Assembly: GCA_027405735.1 (NCBI GenBank)
Contig: JAPEHQ010000009.1
Span: forward strand, 2,349,074 to 2,413,073
Origin: Mucor racemosus
Taxonomy: Eukaryota; Mucoromycota; Mucoromycetes; Mucorales; Mucoraceae
Length of the DNA: 64,000 nt
Reading direction: 5' to 3'
Shown here in pieces: positions 12,945-24,862 of this stretch (position 1 is the first letter of the stretch; every line of letters begins with the position of its first letter). The translations under genes and the position numbers were made by a program. The notes beneath the pieces were generated by a model. That model saw nothing but the letters and a program-made list of their open reading frames with translations. It was not told the origin of the DNA and ran no database searches.

Positions 12945-15795
12945 TCAGTTAGGCAGTAGCTCTCTTTCCCATTTTTTCAAAAGGACAAGCTTTTCCCCCA
13001 ATTCTGGGTCTAATCTTGGTCTTTGATTATTTATACTTCTTTTTGCAACTGAAAACAGTCTTTCGGAGGCAACGCTGGTTGATGGAATGGCTAAGTAAAT
13101 GCTGGCGTATTCAGACAAATAGGGGAATGCATTTTTGTTTCTTTGCCAATACGTTAAAGGTCTAGATGTATAATGATACCCGTCAATAATATTTTTAGAT
13201 GTAAAGTTATTATTTTCAAATCTTTGGTCATAACCAAACTCTTGCAAATTGTCTACATCTTGAAATTCTGTATTGGGGTCATAACGGAATGTCAAGGTTT
13301 CTGCTGGAAAATCTTCCTTCTCATCCAGGTTAATATACGCCTTTAACTCGTCGTAATGCCTATTCACAAATTCATCCTCCTGTTCACAGATAGCACCAGT
13401 ATTTCTTTTTTTTGGATAAATTGTAGCATTTGCAATTCTTCTTTTCTTTGTGAACATTACAATTGTGTCATCCTCTTCATTGCTGTCATTGTCGTCTTGG
13501 ATGGAGAAACTGGATTCTACTACCTCTGTTGTTGCCGATGATGATGATGCTGCTGCTAATGTTGTTGTTGATGTTGATGCTCTTGTTACTGATGCTCTTG
13601 TAGTTGTTTCTGTTTCTGTTGGAGATGACGCTAATTGATTATATTTCATACGTAGAAAATCCTTGAATCCTTTCTTACAAATATTTCTTTGTTCTTCAGC
13701 AATATCATGCTCCCAATCTTCATCAGTCCAATAATGGAATTTAAGCATTGGATCGAGCATTGTTGCAATACTATATACGGGACTTTCATCTGTTTTACGA
13801 TAGTATTTTGACAATTTTTCTACTGCTTCATCAACGGCGTTTGTTAATTCAGTATCATACTCATGCTCTTCTCTGAACTCCAATAGCAAGTCAAACAAAT
13901 TGTTGAATAAAGGTATTGTCCTATTCATTGTGGTATGACTATGGATGTACAGTATCGTTAATTTTTACTATATTATTACATACGATTATATGTATTGATT
14001 TTTGATATTTACCTCTGAGTGCTCAGCCAATTTGTTGCAACATAAAATCTCAACAACAATTTTTCGACACTGGCCAGGAACTTGATTTCTTCAGGATTCA
14101 AGTAGTAATTTTCTCTAGCATATTCATCTAAATTGATAGCATAATTGTATGCGTTTTTAACTTTAAGAAATCGCTTAATCATAGCATGGCTTGAGTTCCA
14201 CCTGGTAGGACAATCGATGATGGGGGCTAATTTAGGCATATTGTACCTCTGACAATATTCTTCAAATGCGACTTTTAAATTACTGTGATGCTTTATTCTT
14301 TTTAATCCGTCGCGAAGCTTGTTGATTATCGAAGTGTCATTACTAGAATTGGAGTCCTCAGTTGGTGCTGATTTTAAGCATTTAAGAAAGTTGTGAGAAA
14401 CAAGATTGATTATATGGTTGAAACAAGGCAATTGTCCTTCATCGGCACGAAACTTGGTGCATTCCTCATTTCTTTGTTTAACCAGCTCGTCTATCTTCTT
14501 GCACATTGACTTGTTATTAGATGCATTATCACATGTAATGGTGAATACTGAATTTAGCACTTTACTGCCATAAGAATTTAGTATTTGTACAATTTTTTCA
14601 GCCAGAACATCTCCTGTTGCCATACAACAATAAAGATTAGAATTGAAGCAATTACAATATACTATATTTCTAATACCTGTATGCGACGAGTTGCCTAAAT
14701 CTACCAATCCTAATGTTAATTGCACTGGTGCCCATGTTTTTTTATCAATATAATGTGCTGTAAGCGACAGAAAACTACCACCTATGACAAACTTTAGTTT
14801 CAGGAGCTTTTTGAAAGTAAGTTTAGTATATATTATTACCAGTAGGTGCTGTCCAAACATCTGTAGTTAATGATATATATTGCTCTCCTTGAAGTAGTGT
14901 GGCAACCTTAAGCTTCATTTCAGTATAATAATCAATGACATTTGTTTTAACTGTGCCTTTTAATGGTAATTTAATAGTCTTCAAAACGCTAAGGTCTCTA
15001 CTTCGAGCACAGAAATCAAGAAGGTCTTGCATAGTATTGCATTGGTCAAAAAAACTTAATGGAGGCTGTTTGTCAATGACAAATTTAAGCACCAGTTGGT
15101 TAAATATATCTTGTTTAAAAGGCAATTTGCATGCTGAACGAGAGCCGAGGTTTGAAATACAGGTGGCGTTAGGGCTATAATTTATTAGCTTTTCCATGAT
15201 AAAATCATGTCTGTAATTTAGCTGATCGGAAATGTCGTCAAAATGTAAGTTTAATGTATCCAACTGAGTCTTCACTTGAATTTGAAGGTCTTGATCTAAA
15301 ATTGTAAAAAATTAGAAATTGAACATTACAACGTCAAGTATTTGGCAATTACATACTTATAATGTCAGTAACATTATGTTTTTTTTCCAAATGCCTACGA
15401 AGCGCAGATGTGGAGCTAGTTTTTCCAGACTTATAAACCGCCATACAACCACCAGTCTCGCGTCTGTTAAAGGTACAATAGAGATTTTTATTTAAGGGTA
15501 CACCGTAGCAGTAGAGAAACCACCAAGCACTATTGTCAGCCTCACTTTGTTGTTTCTTGTATTCCGTCTGGTATAGTATGTGGCATCCGCTTATTGGTAT
15601 GGTAAGTAATTTTGTATTGTCATTTTCACACATTAAAGATTCGTGGCTGACTTGGTTGTGAGAATATGCCAAGTTATTTAAGTCTTCAATATGCTCATCA
15701 AGCGACATATTTTGATTCATATAGTTTGTCATAGCTGTTGTTGAACCACGATCATCTTCGATACTCATTTGACTTGAACTGTTGTACGAACTCAT
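12945..15795 (-). CDS. hAT transposase, BED-finger type, 864 aa
   Basis: Cut-and-paste transposase of the hAT superfamily. Exons by splice signals and phase: 15357-15795, 14840-15295, 14677-14781, 14013-14613, 12945-13938, totalling 2595 nt. N-terminal BED-like zinc finger (residues about 85-145): aromatic WWFLY, two cysteines, then SSTSALRRHLEKKH. The catalytic RNase-H region begins with SLTTDVWTAPTGGSFLSL (first Asp), then SHTGDVLAEKI, ITCDNASNN (second Asp), CFNHIINLVSHNFLK and CPTRWNSSHAM. The C-terminal hAT dimerisation block PLTYWQRNKNAFPYLSEYA...IPSTSVASERLFS is complete and contains the conserved W and RLFS. A low-complexity Ser/Thr/Ala stretch (near 13490-13620) precedes it. No disabling lesion was found, so the element may be autonomous. 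Confidence 0.93.
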
Positions 15796-15907
15796 TTTTA
15801 AATTTGTTCAAGCGAATTAATTTAAGATATGCTTGATTAAAGTAATGTAAAGTGATTTATTAGCTTCTATGTCGAGTTCTAATGTTATGAACAGCACTCT
15901 TATTTAT

Positions 15908-16298
15908 TGACTTACCAGAATATGTTTAGGTTAAATAAAAACTAGAAATTTAATCAAGTAAAGAGATATCGTTTATTGGAATGAAATTAATAGGGTTTAT
16001 ATACTATTTGATTTGGGGAATTAATGATGTGATAAGGTAGTTTAGATGTTATTTAATATTAGTGTGTTATGCTGATATATCATGTTGGAATATCGCACTG
16101 GCGTGTTATGCTTTTGTACCATGCCTCTATACCATGCCTCTATACCATGCTTCTATACCATGCTTCTATGCCATACTTCTATACCATGCTTTTAGGAGCA
16201 TGGTATAGTTAATATTCAATTAAGTAACTTCCGGTTCCGAATCTGTTACTGTTTACTTTTTTGGATTTGACATGATCCGGTTTAAAGATGATACATCA
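15908..16298 (-). mobile_element. Solo LTR, family B (391 bp), inside hAT
   Basis: On the minus strand it runs TGATGTATCATC...GGTAAGTCA, matching the family B LTR at 60947-61283. Flanking pentamers TTTAT (15903-15907) and TTTAC (16299-16303) are a target duplication with one difference. It has TATATAAACC and AATAAAC motifs in the same order as its relative. It carries an expanded 13-bp minisatellite absent from the other copy. Confidence 0.82.
16118..16193 (+). repeat. 13-bp minisatellite within LTR-B
   Basis: About six tandem units of ACCATGCCTCTAT with C/T and A/G variants. The homologous LTR at 61050-61080 has only one or two units, so the array expanded after insertion or was lost there. 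Confidence 0.85.
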
Positions 16299-16303
16299 TT
16301 TAC

Positions 16304-18289
16304 TGTATATTAAAAAAAATAATCAGCAGTAACTTAATTTGCATTTGATTTATTCATTTATGCATTATGCATACTAAATAATAAGTATAATAATCTTAAA
16401 TTTGAGCACCAATTGAAGTTTTAATTAAATGTCAAACAAAAAGAAATTAAGTTAACCATTTCCAACCATCAATCATATGATAAGCCCATTCTCTTATTCT
16501 ACTTATAAACAAGGTTTAGGAGCATAAGTAGGGTACACAGTACATACTGCAGTAAAATAATGATGTAAAAAAGCGATAAAGAATACTGTTAAAATCATTC
16601 TTTATTAAAGTATGGATAATGTGCAATAAAATGGTTATTCTACGTCTCTATTTATATTATTTGGTGTTTATTTACTATCTGGCAATTGTATTGCAATTGC
16701 CAACGATTCCATTAATTTTGAGTATAAATGTTGGGTTGTTTGGTTGCTGATTTGGTGAATCAAGAACGGTGTTTTAAATATAGTTTGTCAATCATGCTTT
16801 CAGAACAGCTCTTACTTGTTCTACTCGATAAGCATGTACTTTTTGTATTCTTTATTTGGGATATCCTATATTACTTTAGTATTTTAACATCTCTTATTCG
16901 AGTATTATACCCTTGCTATCTTCATGTAATTGTCTATTTATTATACAGTCTTATCTTTGATAGCATGGTTTCAATGAGATGACATTTAATTCAGGTATTT
17001 TATGATGGGAATCTAGCTTAGTTCACTTCACATACGTACCGCATATGAAATTATTTTACCCAGTAACCTGTGCATTAATAATTAATACCGCGAAAATGTA
17101 GAATAGAGACCAATTAGTAGGATGCATCTAACATGCTCTTCATTTTCGACATGAAATAAGCATAATTTACAGTTACCTTGACTTTATTATTATGATACTT
17201 GGGTAAATTGAGTACTTTGAATGAACAGAAATTATATATTTGTTGATCGATATTGGTTATTGTTGGTAGCCAATAGATTTGCCAGAAATGCCAAATGTAA
17301 AACTAAAATTATTGAGTGATTTACAGAATGACTAATAAAAAGGTTATTAAGTTGTTCGTAAACAAATCCATTTTTTATACAAATATCTTGAGGCTATACA
17401 TAATCTCCATAAATTTAGTATGGAATTAACATTTGAACTGAAACAAATAATAAACTTCCATAGTAACAATTATTCGATCGTCTGTTGTTGATTATTGTTG
17501 CATTGATCGCATTAAAAAACTCTTTCATTATTTGTCGCGAATATACTATGAACTATCCTATTTGTGTATTTTTGACACCTGGCATGTGCCTCACGTTGCA
17601 CGGAACAAATGCTTCTGGATCTATCAGAATTACAATATTCTAAATACAGACAAGTCTAGTAAATCCTATTGTTTAGAAACTGATTCCTGTAATCCAGAAA
17701 CTAACAATGAAACATAACTTATAACAATACAGTATTACCATCGAAACAACATTTTATTTCCATAAGCATTCATTATTATTGTCACATTTAATGGATCCCT
17801 TTCCATTAGATCTTATTACATAATTCCAATAGCTATGCGATAATTCACATTACATGCTGTTTCAGCAATGCATGAATTAGTTCCAATTTCAATTGCACAG
17901 CTCATAGAAATATGCAAATGTCAAAACAGATATTGAACTTGATGAGTGAAGATATCTGCTCTCATTTTTTATCACTTTATTATACTGTATCTCTTCAGTA
18001 AATCATACAGTAGGGCAACTTCCAATTATTATAAAATACATCTATTCCTATATTATCTACATTTAAAAATAGTAAGTGTTGGCCAAAAGATAATTGTGCT
18101 CATTACAAGCTATATTAATCTACATTCAATACATCTTAGTAAACAATACTTTTTACATTAATTTTAACTATATAAAGTCTCAATAAATAACTTTTGTATA
18201 AAAGCTCCTTATGATGATTCAAACCAGCTTATCTGCATTATAATGAAGTGTGCTCTTGGTCAAATATTATGGTCAAAATAATGTGATTT
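16304..18289. other. Non-coding right half of the hAT element
   Basis: AT-rich, with no family-like reading frame. Small frames at 16728-16982, 17532-17717 and 17946-18161 (+) have random-looking composition. It could be remains of a second element gene or later insertions; nothing further can be supported. Confidence 0.5.
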
Positions 18290-18480
18290 TTAATATTAGA
18301 GATATTGATGAACATTGGTTGAAGGAAGGTTGGTGTTCTTATTTATAAATTAGATATTTATTAAGGATATAAATAAGGATATAAAGGGGAAGAAAGACAG
18401 ATAATTCTACAAGGAATAATGGAATGATTTCCTTGCAGTATTGATTATAGGAACATTTGGAATGAGGATTAGTGCTATGA
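18290..18480 (-). repeat. LTR-like segment, family E (approximate limits)
   Basis: The reverse complement matches about 33130-33300: TGCAAGGAAATCATTCC, CTTGTAGAATTATCTGTCTT, then AATAAATATCTAATTTA and AAGAACACCAACCTTC. A TATA-like box followed by AATAAA suggests an LTR, but I could not fix the ends or a target duplication. Confidence 0.5.
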
Positions 18481-18530
18481 ATTATTATAGTGATAATTTG
18501 ATTCATTATATGCGTGTAAATAAATAAAAA

Positions 18531-18790
18531 CTCGAAAGCTCGAAGAAAACTCGAGAACTCGAGAAAAACTCGACAACTCGAAGGAAACTCGATGACTCGA
18601 AAAAACTCGACAGCTCGAGAAAACTCGACAACTCGAGAAAAACTCGACAGCTCGAGGAAAACTCGACAGCTCGAACAGCTCGATTAGTAGCTCGACTCGA
18701 CTCGAGGCTCGCGAGCTTTGTTTATGCAATCTCGAGTTGGCTCGCAGGCTCGAGTAAAACTCGACTCGACTCGACTCGAAAGGCTCGACT
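18531..18790 (+). repeat. Right subterminal CTCGA array of hAT
   Basis: The same 17-20-bp AACTCGAGAAAAACTCGAC-type units as at the left end, finishing in a run of CTCGA/CTCGACTCGA units just inside the right terminus. Confidence 0.88.
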
Positions 18791-18799
18791 CCAATACTA

Positions 18800-18807
18800 G
18801 TATCTAA
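18800..18807 (+). repeat. 8-bp target site duplication, right side of hAT
   Basis: GTATCTAA, identical to 12443-12450. Confidence 0.92.
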
Positions 18808-18895
18808 TATAGAATTCTACCTACTATCCCTTTTGTTAGCATGCGTATTCATATACAAGAAAATAATACCAGCTTGATAATAGTCTGATACAGTA
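18808..18895 (+). repeat. R1 repeat fragment, right flank of hAT
   Basis: Resumes the R1 sequence interrupted at 12450, corresponding to about 34590-34680 (GTTAGCATGCGTATTCA and following). It then breaks at a truncated LTR-A. Confidence 0.75.
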
Positions 18896-18911
18896 GCCTA
18901 CTAAGTTTGTA

Positions 18912-19308
18912 TCCAGTAATTACCAATAATAACGCTTGGGTCTCAATTATGACACCATATTATTTCATCCCGACAGCTAATTAATCAAGTAGCTATCAAA
19001 TCAACATCCAAGCACATTTAGCGCAGCATTAAAACAAGGCAATTCACAAGCTCTGCAAGCACAGTTAAATTGTGATTGATTATTCATTTCAATCTATAGA
19101 TTATTATCAAACAGATCTAATGGTTCAATAGTGCCTTAAATTACATCTCAGGTTCTCAATGTCAAATCAATATAAAAGACCATACTTTTATATCTAAATA
19201 AGCGATATTTTGTTTTTATTATGCAGTTGAAGAACTGATTCATTACTCATTCTCTTTTAATTGTATTCTTTTTTAAGTATTATTCATCAAACCTGAAAAT
19301 ATACGACA
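18912..19308 (+). mobile_element. 5'-truncated LTR, family A
   Basis: Begins mid-element (ATCCAGTAATTACC) and runs to the family A 3' end ATATACGACA, with AATATAAAAGACC and AATAAGCGATA in register with the other copies. The first roughly 150 bp of the LTR and about 340 bp of the surrounding R1 are missing, so a deletion followed or accompanied insertion. Confidence 0.75.
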
Positions 19309-19990
19309 GTTTTAAATAAAAAAGCATTTTTTTTCAACTTTTCTTATACTTAAACATGTACGGTCTGAAAATTCAGACTTTGTAGCGGACATTTTTCGGG
19401 GCTCATTTTATCCTTACCATCACTCATGATTTTGATCAAAAAATAGAAAAATCAAATTTTGATACCAAAATCAACGTTTAAATATACTACATTATGAGAG
19501 AAAATTGTAGCCATAACTAACACGGATTTCATAAAAACTTAATATAAAATGTTAAGTAATGAAACTTTGTACTTTTGGCCCAAAAACGGTTTTTTGGTTA
19601 AAGGATTTTCATGTAATATTTTGCAATGAAAATATTGTATATTTTTTATTGAGCAAATAGAGCGCTAAATTCTGCATATGTGTATATTTTTTGTTCTTAT
19701 AATTGGTAATATAATTAACTCTAGATTTGCAAAATCAGAAAAAAAAATTAAAAAATGTCAAAATTGATGATCTGGACAAGAATAATTTTCGAAATTAATA
19801 TTCCACTTATAGGCCTTGTAAGTCTTAAAATTAAGAGATTTTATAATACTTGAGAACTTTTTCAAGAATTTACGATGCTGTACCCACTTGATGCAAGCTT
19901 ATTACTGTAAATCTTTATACATGTTAATATTGCATGGTAGTTTATCTGATGATAATATAGTCTTTATAATTATTGCGCAAGAGGTAATTT
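19309..19990 (+). repeat. R1 repeat, continuation of the hAT-interrupted copy
   Basis: Aligns to 35026-35700 (GTTTTAAATAAAAA, then ACATGTACGGTCTGAAAATT, then AATGTCAAAATTGATGATCT). It has diverged more than the palindrome arms and carries indels that break the short frame seen in those arms. Confidence 0.85.
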
Positions 19991-20580
19991 ATATAAGGGA
20001 AAAATTGAAACCGGAAACCAAAGTATCTTTTTGTACACATTTTTGAGGATATCTCCTCGAAAAATTAATATTTTGAAAAAAACTAAATTGAGTCAGAGAG
20101 AGCTCAATGGGCTTAATAACATGAATAAAAAAAAACTGTTACTCAATTTAACAAATATTTTGAAATCTACTACAAAAATTCCAAAAAAAAAAGAAAAAAA
20201 AATAAAAATGATCAAAATTTTTTTATACTTAACTATGCTATAGAGCGCTTTAAAACAAGTAAGTTTTATTATTAAAAAGGGTTAGTATAGCTTAATTATT
20301 TCTAGAGATATGAAGCCTCAAAGTTTTCAATCCTTTAACAGTGAAATACGCGTAAAAATCTGAAACATTAGCACTGAAAAATTAATACCAACTGCAAAAA
20401 ATAGGATATTTTTGGATACTTGTTTTTGGATCAAAGCTGAACATTTCAGGTACATTGACATATAATTTTTTCTTGGTGTTATTTAGTGAAGAAAAAAAGT
20501 AGAGTAGGGATGAAAGGCGGAACCCATTTTTCAAGGAAAAAGCAGTGAACTTACGTGTTTTTGAGCCTTTCATGAGATAT
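19991..20580 (+). repeat. R2 repeat, copy 1
   Basis: Shares a long collinear match with 42222-42830, including ACCAAAGTATCTTTTTGTAC, TTTTTGAGGATATCTC, TTGAAATCTACTACAAAAAT and AGAGATATGAAGCCTC. It abuts R1 directly, whereas the other copy stands alone. Non-coding as far as can be seen. Confidence 0.75.
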
Positions 20581-20724
20581 AAAATAGATTTAAGAACAGG
20601 TAGAGCAATGCGGCCAGTTTATAGTTATTTAGCAGTGCCCAAGGTGTATCCTAAGTGTTTAGTATGGAATAATAGAAATTCCAATATAATTTCATTCATT
20701 GAAAAAGTTTGTAGCGTTAAATCA

Positions 20725-20759
<35 letters not shown>

Positions 20760-21091
20760 CATATAGAACTTCTGAAACTTGTCATAGATTTACATCCCAC
20801 TTGAGAACTAATGAATTTATTTTTAATACCTGCCATATACTCATGCAAAGAGTGATACTCCTCCAAGGTTTCGTTGAATCAAGAGAGGAATATTTGAGAA
20901 AATACAGTTCCATTTCTTTTGCCATTTTATTTTTATTACATTTTGGTTGGCTCTATTACATTTACAGCATTAGAAGAATAGGTTGGATGTCAAGGCCAAG
21001 TGTAAATATCGCAATCCAAACATTGGTACCTTTTTTTAGCATGATTTTCTTCATCCTAATTCAAATCGCCGTTTCAAGAGACTGTTTATAA
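20545..21091 (+). other. Doubtful reading frames upstream of the M3 protease
   Basis: Two overlapping frames (20545-20766 and 20699-21091) meet at a 29-base poly(A) run (20728-20756). The second encodes two hydrophobic segments (SISFAILFLLHFGWLYYIYS and IQTLVPFFSMIFFILIQIAV). The first begins inside the R2 repeat. I recognise no family. It could be a decayed membrane-protein or element gene, or chance. Confidence 0.2.
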
Positions 21092-21175
21092 ACATCCATT
21101 CTCTTCTATCCCCCCGGGACACCTGGCATACTAAAGAGTGCCAACTTGCTTTTTATTGTAAAATTACATTTGAAT

Positions 21176-23631
21176 ATGCATAGAATATTGAGAGCACCGA
21201 CAGTAAAGAGAGTTTCCAACTACAATCTCTTGCGCCGATCACTTTCCAGTTTAAAAGAAGCTCCTGTTGCACCCATTTCAATTATCCGTCAACCTACACC
21301 TATTACAGCAATTACAACTAAAAACTTGCTAGGTAGACGCATTGCATTAATGAGTAACAGCTCTAGAAGCTTTGCAACAACCATCGCAAAGGATGTTTCG
21401 TACAAGCAAACCCCTTTTTTGAATTGGAAATTGTTTCCTGATTTCGAACATTTAGTTACTCAAACCACACCTGCTATTGCTATTCCAGCTTTTGAAAAGT
21501 TAATTGCTGCTGCCAAACAAGAATTCCTCGATATTGAAAAGAATTTTGAGCCTACATGGGATGGAACTATTGGAAAATGTAAGTTATATGTCTTGGCTGT
21601 AGCCTTGTGTTATATTTTCGTTACTGACATTTTACTGTATCTGCAGTGACCGAATTGGAGGATGAAGTCTCTAGAGCTTTTGGTATTCTCTCTCATTTGA
21701 ATGGTGTCAAAAATTCAGCAGATGTTCGTTCAACTTTGGAGAAACTTCAACCAGAATTTGTTAAATTAGGGCTCATGATGAACCAATCTGCACCTAAATA
21801 CAAGGCTTTACAAACACTTCGTAATACACCTGCTTCATGGAATCAATTAGACCCAGTTCAACAACGTATTATTGATCATACTCTTCGTGATATGAAGCAT
21901 GCTGGCATTGGCTTTGCAGAGGGATCACCAGAAAAGAAGAGATTCAATGAAATTTCTGAACGTTTATCACAATTGTCCCTCACATTTGGCAACAATGTTT
22001 TGGATGCTACTAAATCTTTCAAGGAAGTAGTGACAAATGTTGATGAATTGAAGGGATGTTCTCCAGCTTTCTTGGAGACACTTAAAAAGAACGCAGAACG
22101 CCTTGACATTAAAGAAGGATATTGTATTACTCTTGATTTTCCTATTTATGGCCCCTTTATGATGAATTGTAGCAATAGGGAGCTACGTGAAAAGGTAAGT
22201 TTTTTTACTGTTGTCATACATACTACTTGATATTAATCTTTATTGAATTAGATATATAAGGCCAATATTACAAAAGCATCTGATGGTTCTGTCAACAACG
22301 AACCTATTATCAATGAAATTTTAACACTCAAAAAAGAAAAGGCACAATTGCTAGGATATGAAACGCCTGCTGATCTCTCTTTATCTGTTAAGATGGCACA
22401 AACATTACCTGCTGCAGAGGCGTTATTAGACAGTTTATTCAAAGCATCTGTCACTCACGCAAAAGGAGAATTAGAAGATCTAACTAATTTTGCTCAAGAC
22501 AAACTCAATCAACCAACACCATTGCAACCTTGGGACACTGGATATGTTACTGAGCAATATCGCAAGGAATTATTCAAGTTTGATGAGGAAACAATATCTG
22601 AATATTTTGCATTTCCAAAAGTCCTTGATGGGTTATTTGCAGTGGCTAATGAAGTACTTGGTATTCAAGTACGTGAATTAAAGGGCTCTGAAATGCAAGA
22701 TATGGGAATTACTCGATGGCACGAGGATGTAAAAGTATTTGAAGTTGCTGAGCAAGGTCAAGTAAAGGCTTATTTCTATGGTGATTTTTATTCCAGACCT
22801 TCAGAAAAGCGTAGTGGAGCATGGATGGATGTAGTAACTACTAGATTTAAACATCAAAATGGACATGTCACTTTACCGGTTGCATATCTTATTTGCAATC
22901 AACCTGCACCTCAATCAGCCGATCAACCTTCTCTTATGAAATTTAGAGATGTAGAGACATTATTCCATGAATTTGGACATTGTTTGCAACATATGATGAC
23001 TACTGTTGATTATGCTCCTGCATCCGGTATCAATGGCATTGAATGGGATTTTGTAGAAGTAGCTTCTCAATTCATGGAAAACTTTTGTAGTGAGCCTGAA
23101 TGGATTGATCGTTTATCAGGACATTACAAGACTGGAGAGTCTATGCCTCAAGACATGGTCAAGGCACTTACAAAAGGAAGAGAATTTATGAGCGGATTAA
23201 CTACATTACGACAATTACATTTTGCTAAAGTTGATTTAACCTTGCATTCTCAATTTACACCTCCTACATCACCTAATGAACCTACAGTTTTTGATGTAGA
23301 TGCAGACATTGCAAAGCAAACAGTGTTAACACCTCGTTTACCTCAAGATAGATTCTTGTGTAGTTTCAGCCATATCTTTGGAGGAGGATACAGTGCTGGC
23401 TACTATAGTTATAAATGGTCCGAGACTTATTCTGCTGATGCATACGCAGCATTTGAGGAAGCCAAAGCCAAAAATGGATTGAAAGGTGTTAAGGCCATTG
23501 GTCAACATTATAGAGACACAATTTTGGCGTTAGGGGGTGGAACAGCACCAGGCAAGGTCTGGGAACAATTCAGAGGTCGTCCCAATGTAGATGTAACGGC
23601 ACTACTTCGCCATTCTGGCCTTAGTAAATAA
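21176..23631 (+). CDS. Mitochondrial oligopeptidase A-like M3 metalloprotease
   Basis: Zinc metallopeptidase of family M3A, closest in motif style to bacterial oligopeptidase A and plant organellar oligopeptidase. It would degrade short peptides, including cleaved presequences, in mitochondria. The start is the ATG at 21176, giving MHRILRAPTVKRV, an Arg-rich presequence extended by further basic and Ser stretches to about residue 75. Exons 21176-21578, 21647-22194 and 22252-23631 give 776 aa. The catalytic site is FHEFGHCLQHMM (zinc ligands His, His) with the downstream Glu in GIEWDFVEVASQFMENF. The C-terminal GGGYSAGYYSYKWSETYSAD and FRGRPNVD blocks also match the family. The stop is 8 bp from the convergent mdm12 stop, so the 3' UTRs must overlap. 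Not the mitochondrial intermediate peptidase Oct1 by motif context. Confidence 0.93.
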
Positions 23632-23639
23632 TGAGTTGT

Positions 23640-24862
23640 TTATTCAAGTTGAATTAATTGATAACTAGGGAATACAAGCTCATCGTCGAGTATTTTTCTT
23701 AATTGATCAACAATAAATTTTTCTATTTTTCCAACATTTTTCAAAACTAGAGCATAGAAAGATTTTTAAAGGAGAATTCCTTGTCGATAATCGAGTACAA
23801 TATTAATTTACCTTGTTTTTGTTCATCACCTACCACTGTTTCAATATGCACATCTCTTAGTAGACTAAAATGGGAGAAATCGAGCTTGATTTAATGCATA
23901 TTAATGTCATGTGTTGAGAAATTTATTTACCTATCCATTCCAATATCTTTATTAGTACCACCACCACCACCACCACGAGTATCTTCAGGTTCCAACATAC
24001 TAACACATACTCTTTGCATACTTTGAATATAAGCAACTACAGCAGTTGCTTCAAATTCAACTGAACGTACTCTTAAATTAATAGGTAAACTCATAAACAT
24101 GACACTTGGGTAATTCATTCTTAATTCAGTTATTACAGTCATACTCATATCACCTTTATAAGAAATCAACATGTGTACCTGAAAATCCATTTCAGTCGAT
24201 GATTTGTTGATTATAGTCGAATTACTAGGTGGTGGCATAATAGATGAAGGATCTGAAACCCTATTAATATCTTCATCATCAATCCAATCTTCTTCAATAA
24301 CAGAAGAAGGGTGTGATGTATTCCATGCATTTGGAGTTAGATTTGCAGATGGAGATGAGAAATAGAGACCAGTTGAATTACTAAATGGATGTTGAGGTGC
24401 TACAAAAGGAGAACGATGGAATGAATGCATATAATTGAATCTCTGTGTATTTAATGGTATCCTTGTTGCATTTGTATCTTCATCATCGTCTGATAAAAAG
24501 GATTCAGTTTGAAGTGGTAATGGAGATAATTGTGGGCGTATTAAAGGTGTATTTGTTGTTGCTGTTGTTGTTGTAGAAGAAGAAGATGCGATATTCTGAT
24601 TTACTATATTTGTACTAGATGCCGTTTTTGCTGTATTTGTATCCTGCTCATTTGTATCTTCTTGCTCATAAAATTCAGGAAATGGTTCTGTTATGTTGGT
24701 TATTTCAATTTGAGGAGCTTCATTACCCCATTGAAAATCTTTTACTTGAATATCACCAATAAATGACGGTTTTGTAATGGCTTGAAAGTGCTTATTTAGG
24801 AACTGTTGAACATGGCCAGCCAATTCAGAATCAAGTTTTTTCCAATCTATATCCAAGGACAT
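23640..24862 (-). CDS. mdm12: Mdm12, ERMES complex subunit
   Basis: SMP-domain lipid-transfer subunit of the ER-mitochondria encounter structure, bridging Mmm1 and Mdm34/Mdm10. The N-terminus [20 protein letters not shown] and the segment [15 protein letters not shown]...[18 protein letters not shown] are diagnostic. A low-complexity insert with poly-Ser/Thr and acidic runs follows, then [19 protein letters not shown] and [17 protein letters not shown] six-glycine run lies before [17 protein letters not shown], and the protein ends [20 protein letters not shown]. Exons 23931-24862, 23812-23864 and 23640-23746 sum to 363 aa. The last two small exons were found by frame and splice signals (introns of 66 and 65 nt). 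Confidence 0.94.

Larger units (their letters stand above)
12451..18799 (-). mobile_element. hAT-superfamily DNA transposon, apparently complete (6349 bp)
   Basis: The left terminus is TAGGATTGGCAACGAGTCGAG and the right terminus, read inward, is TAGTATTGGAGTCGAGCC, an imperfect short terminal inverted repeat. Both ends abut the 8-bp duplication GTATCTAA, the size typical of hAT. The ends carry arrays of CTCGA-containing units (12462-12740 and 18531-18790). The minus strand encodes a five-exon transposase with no stop or frameshift seen. The right half has collected a family B LTR (15908-16298) and a second LTR-like segment (about 18290-18480), so the original element was shorter. The element is inserted in an R1 repeat. 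Confidence 0.92.
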
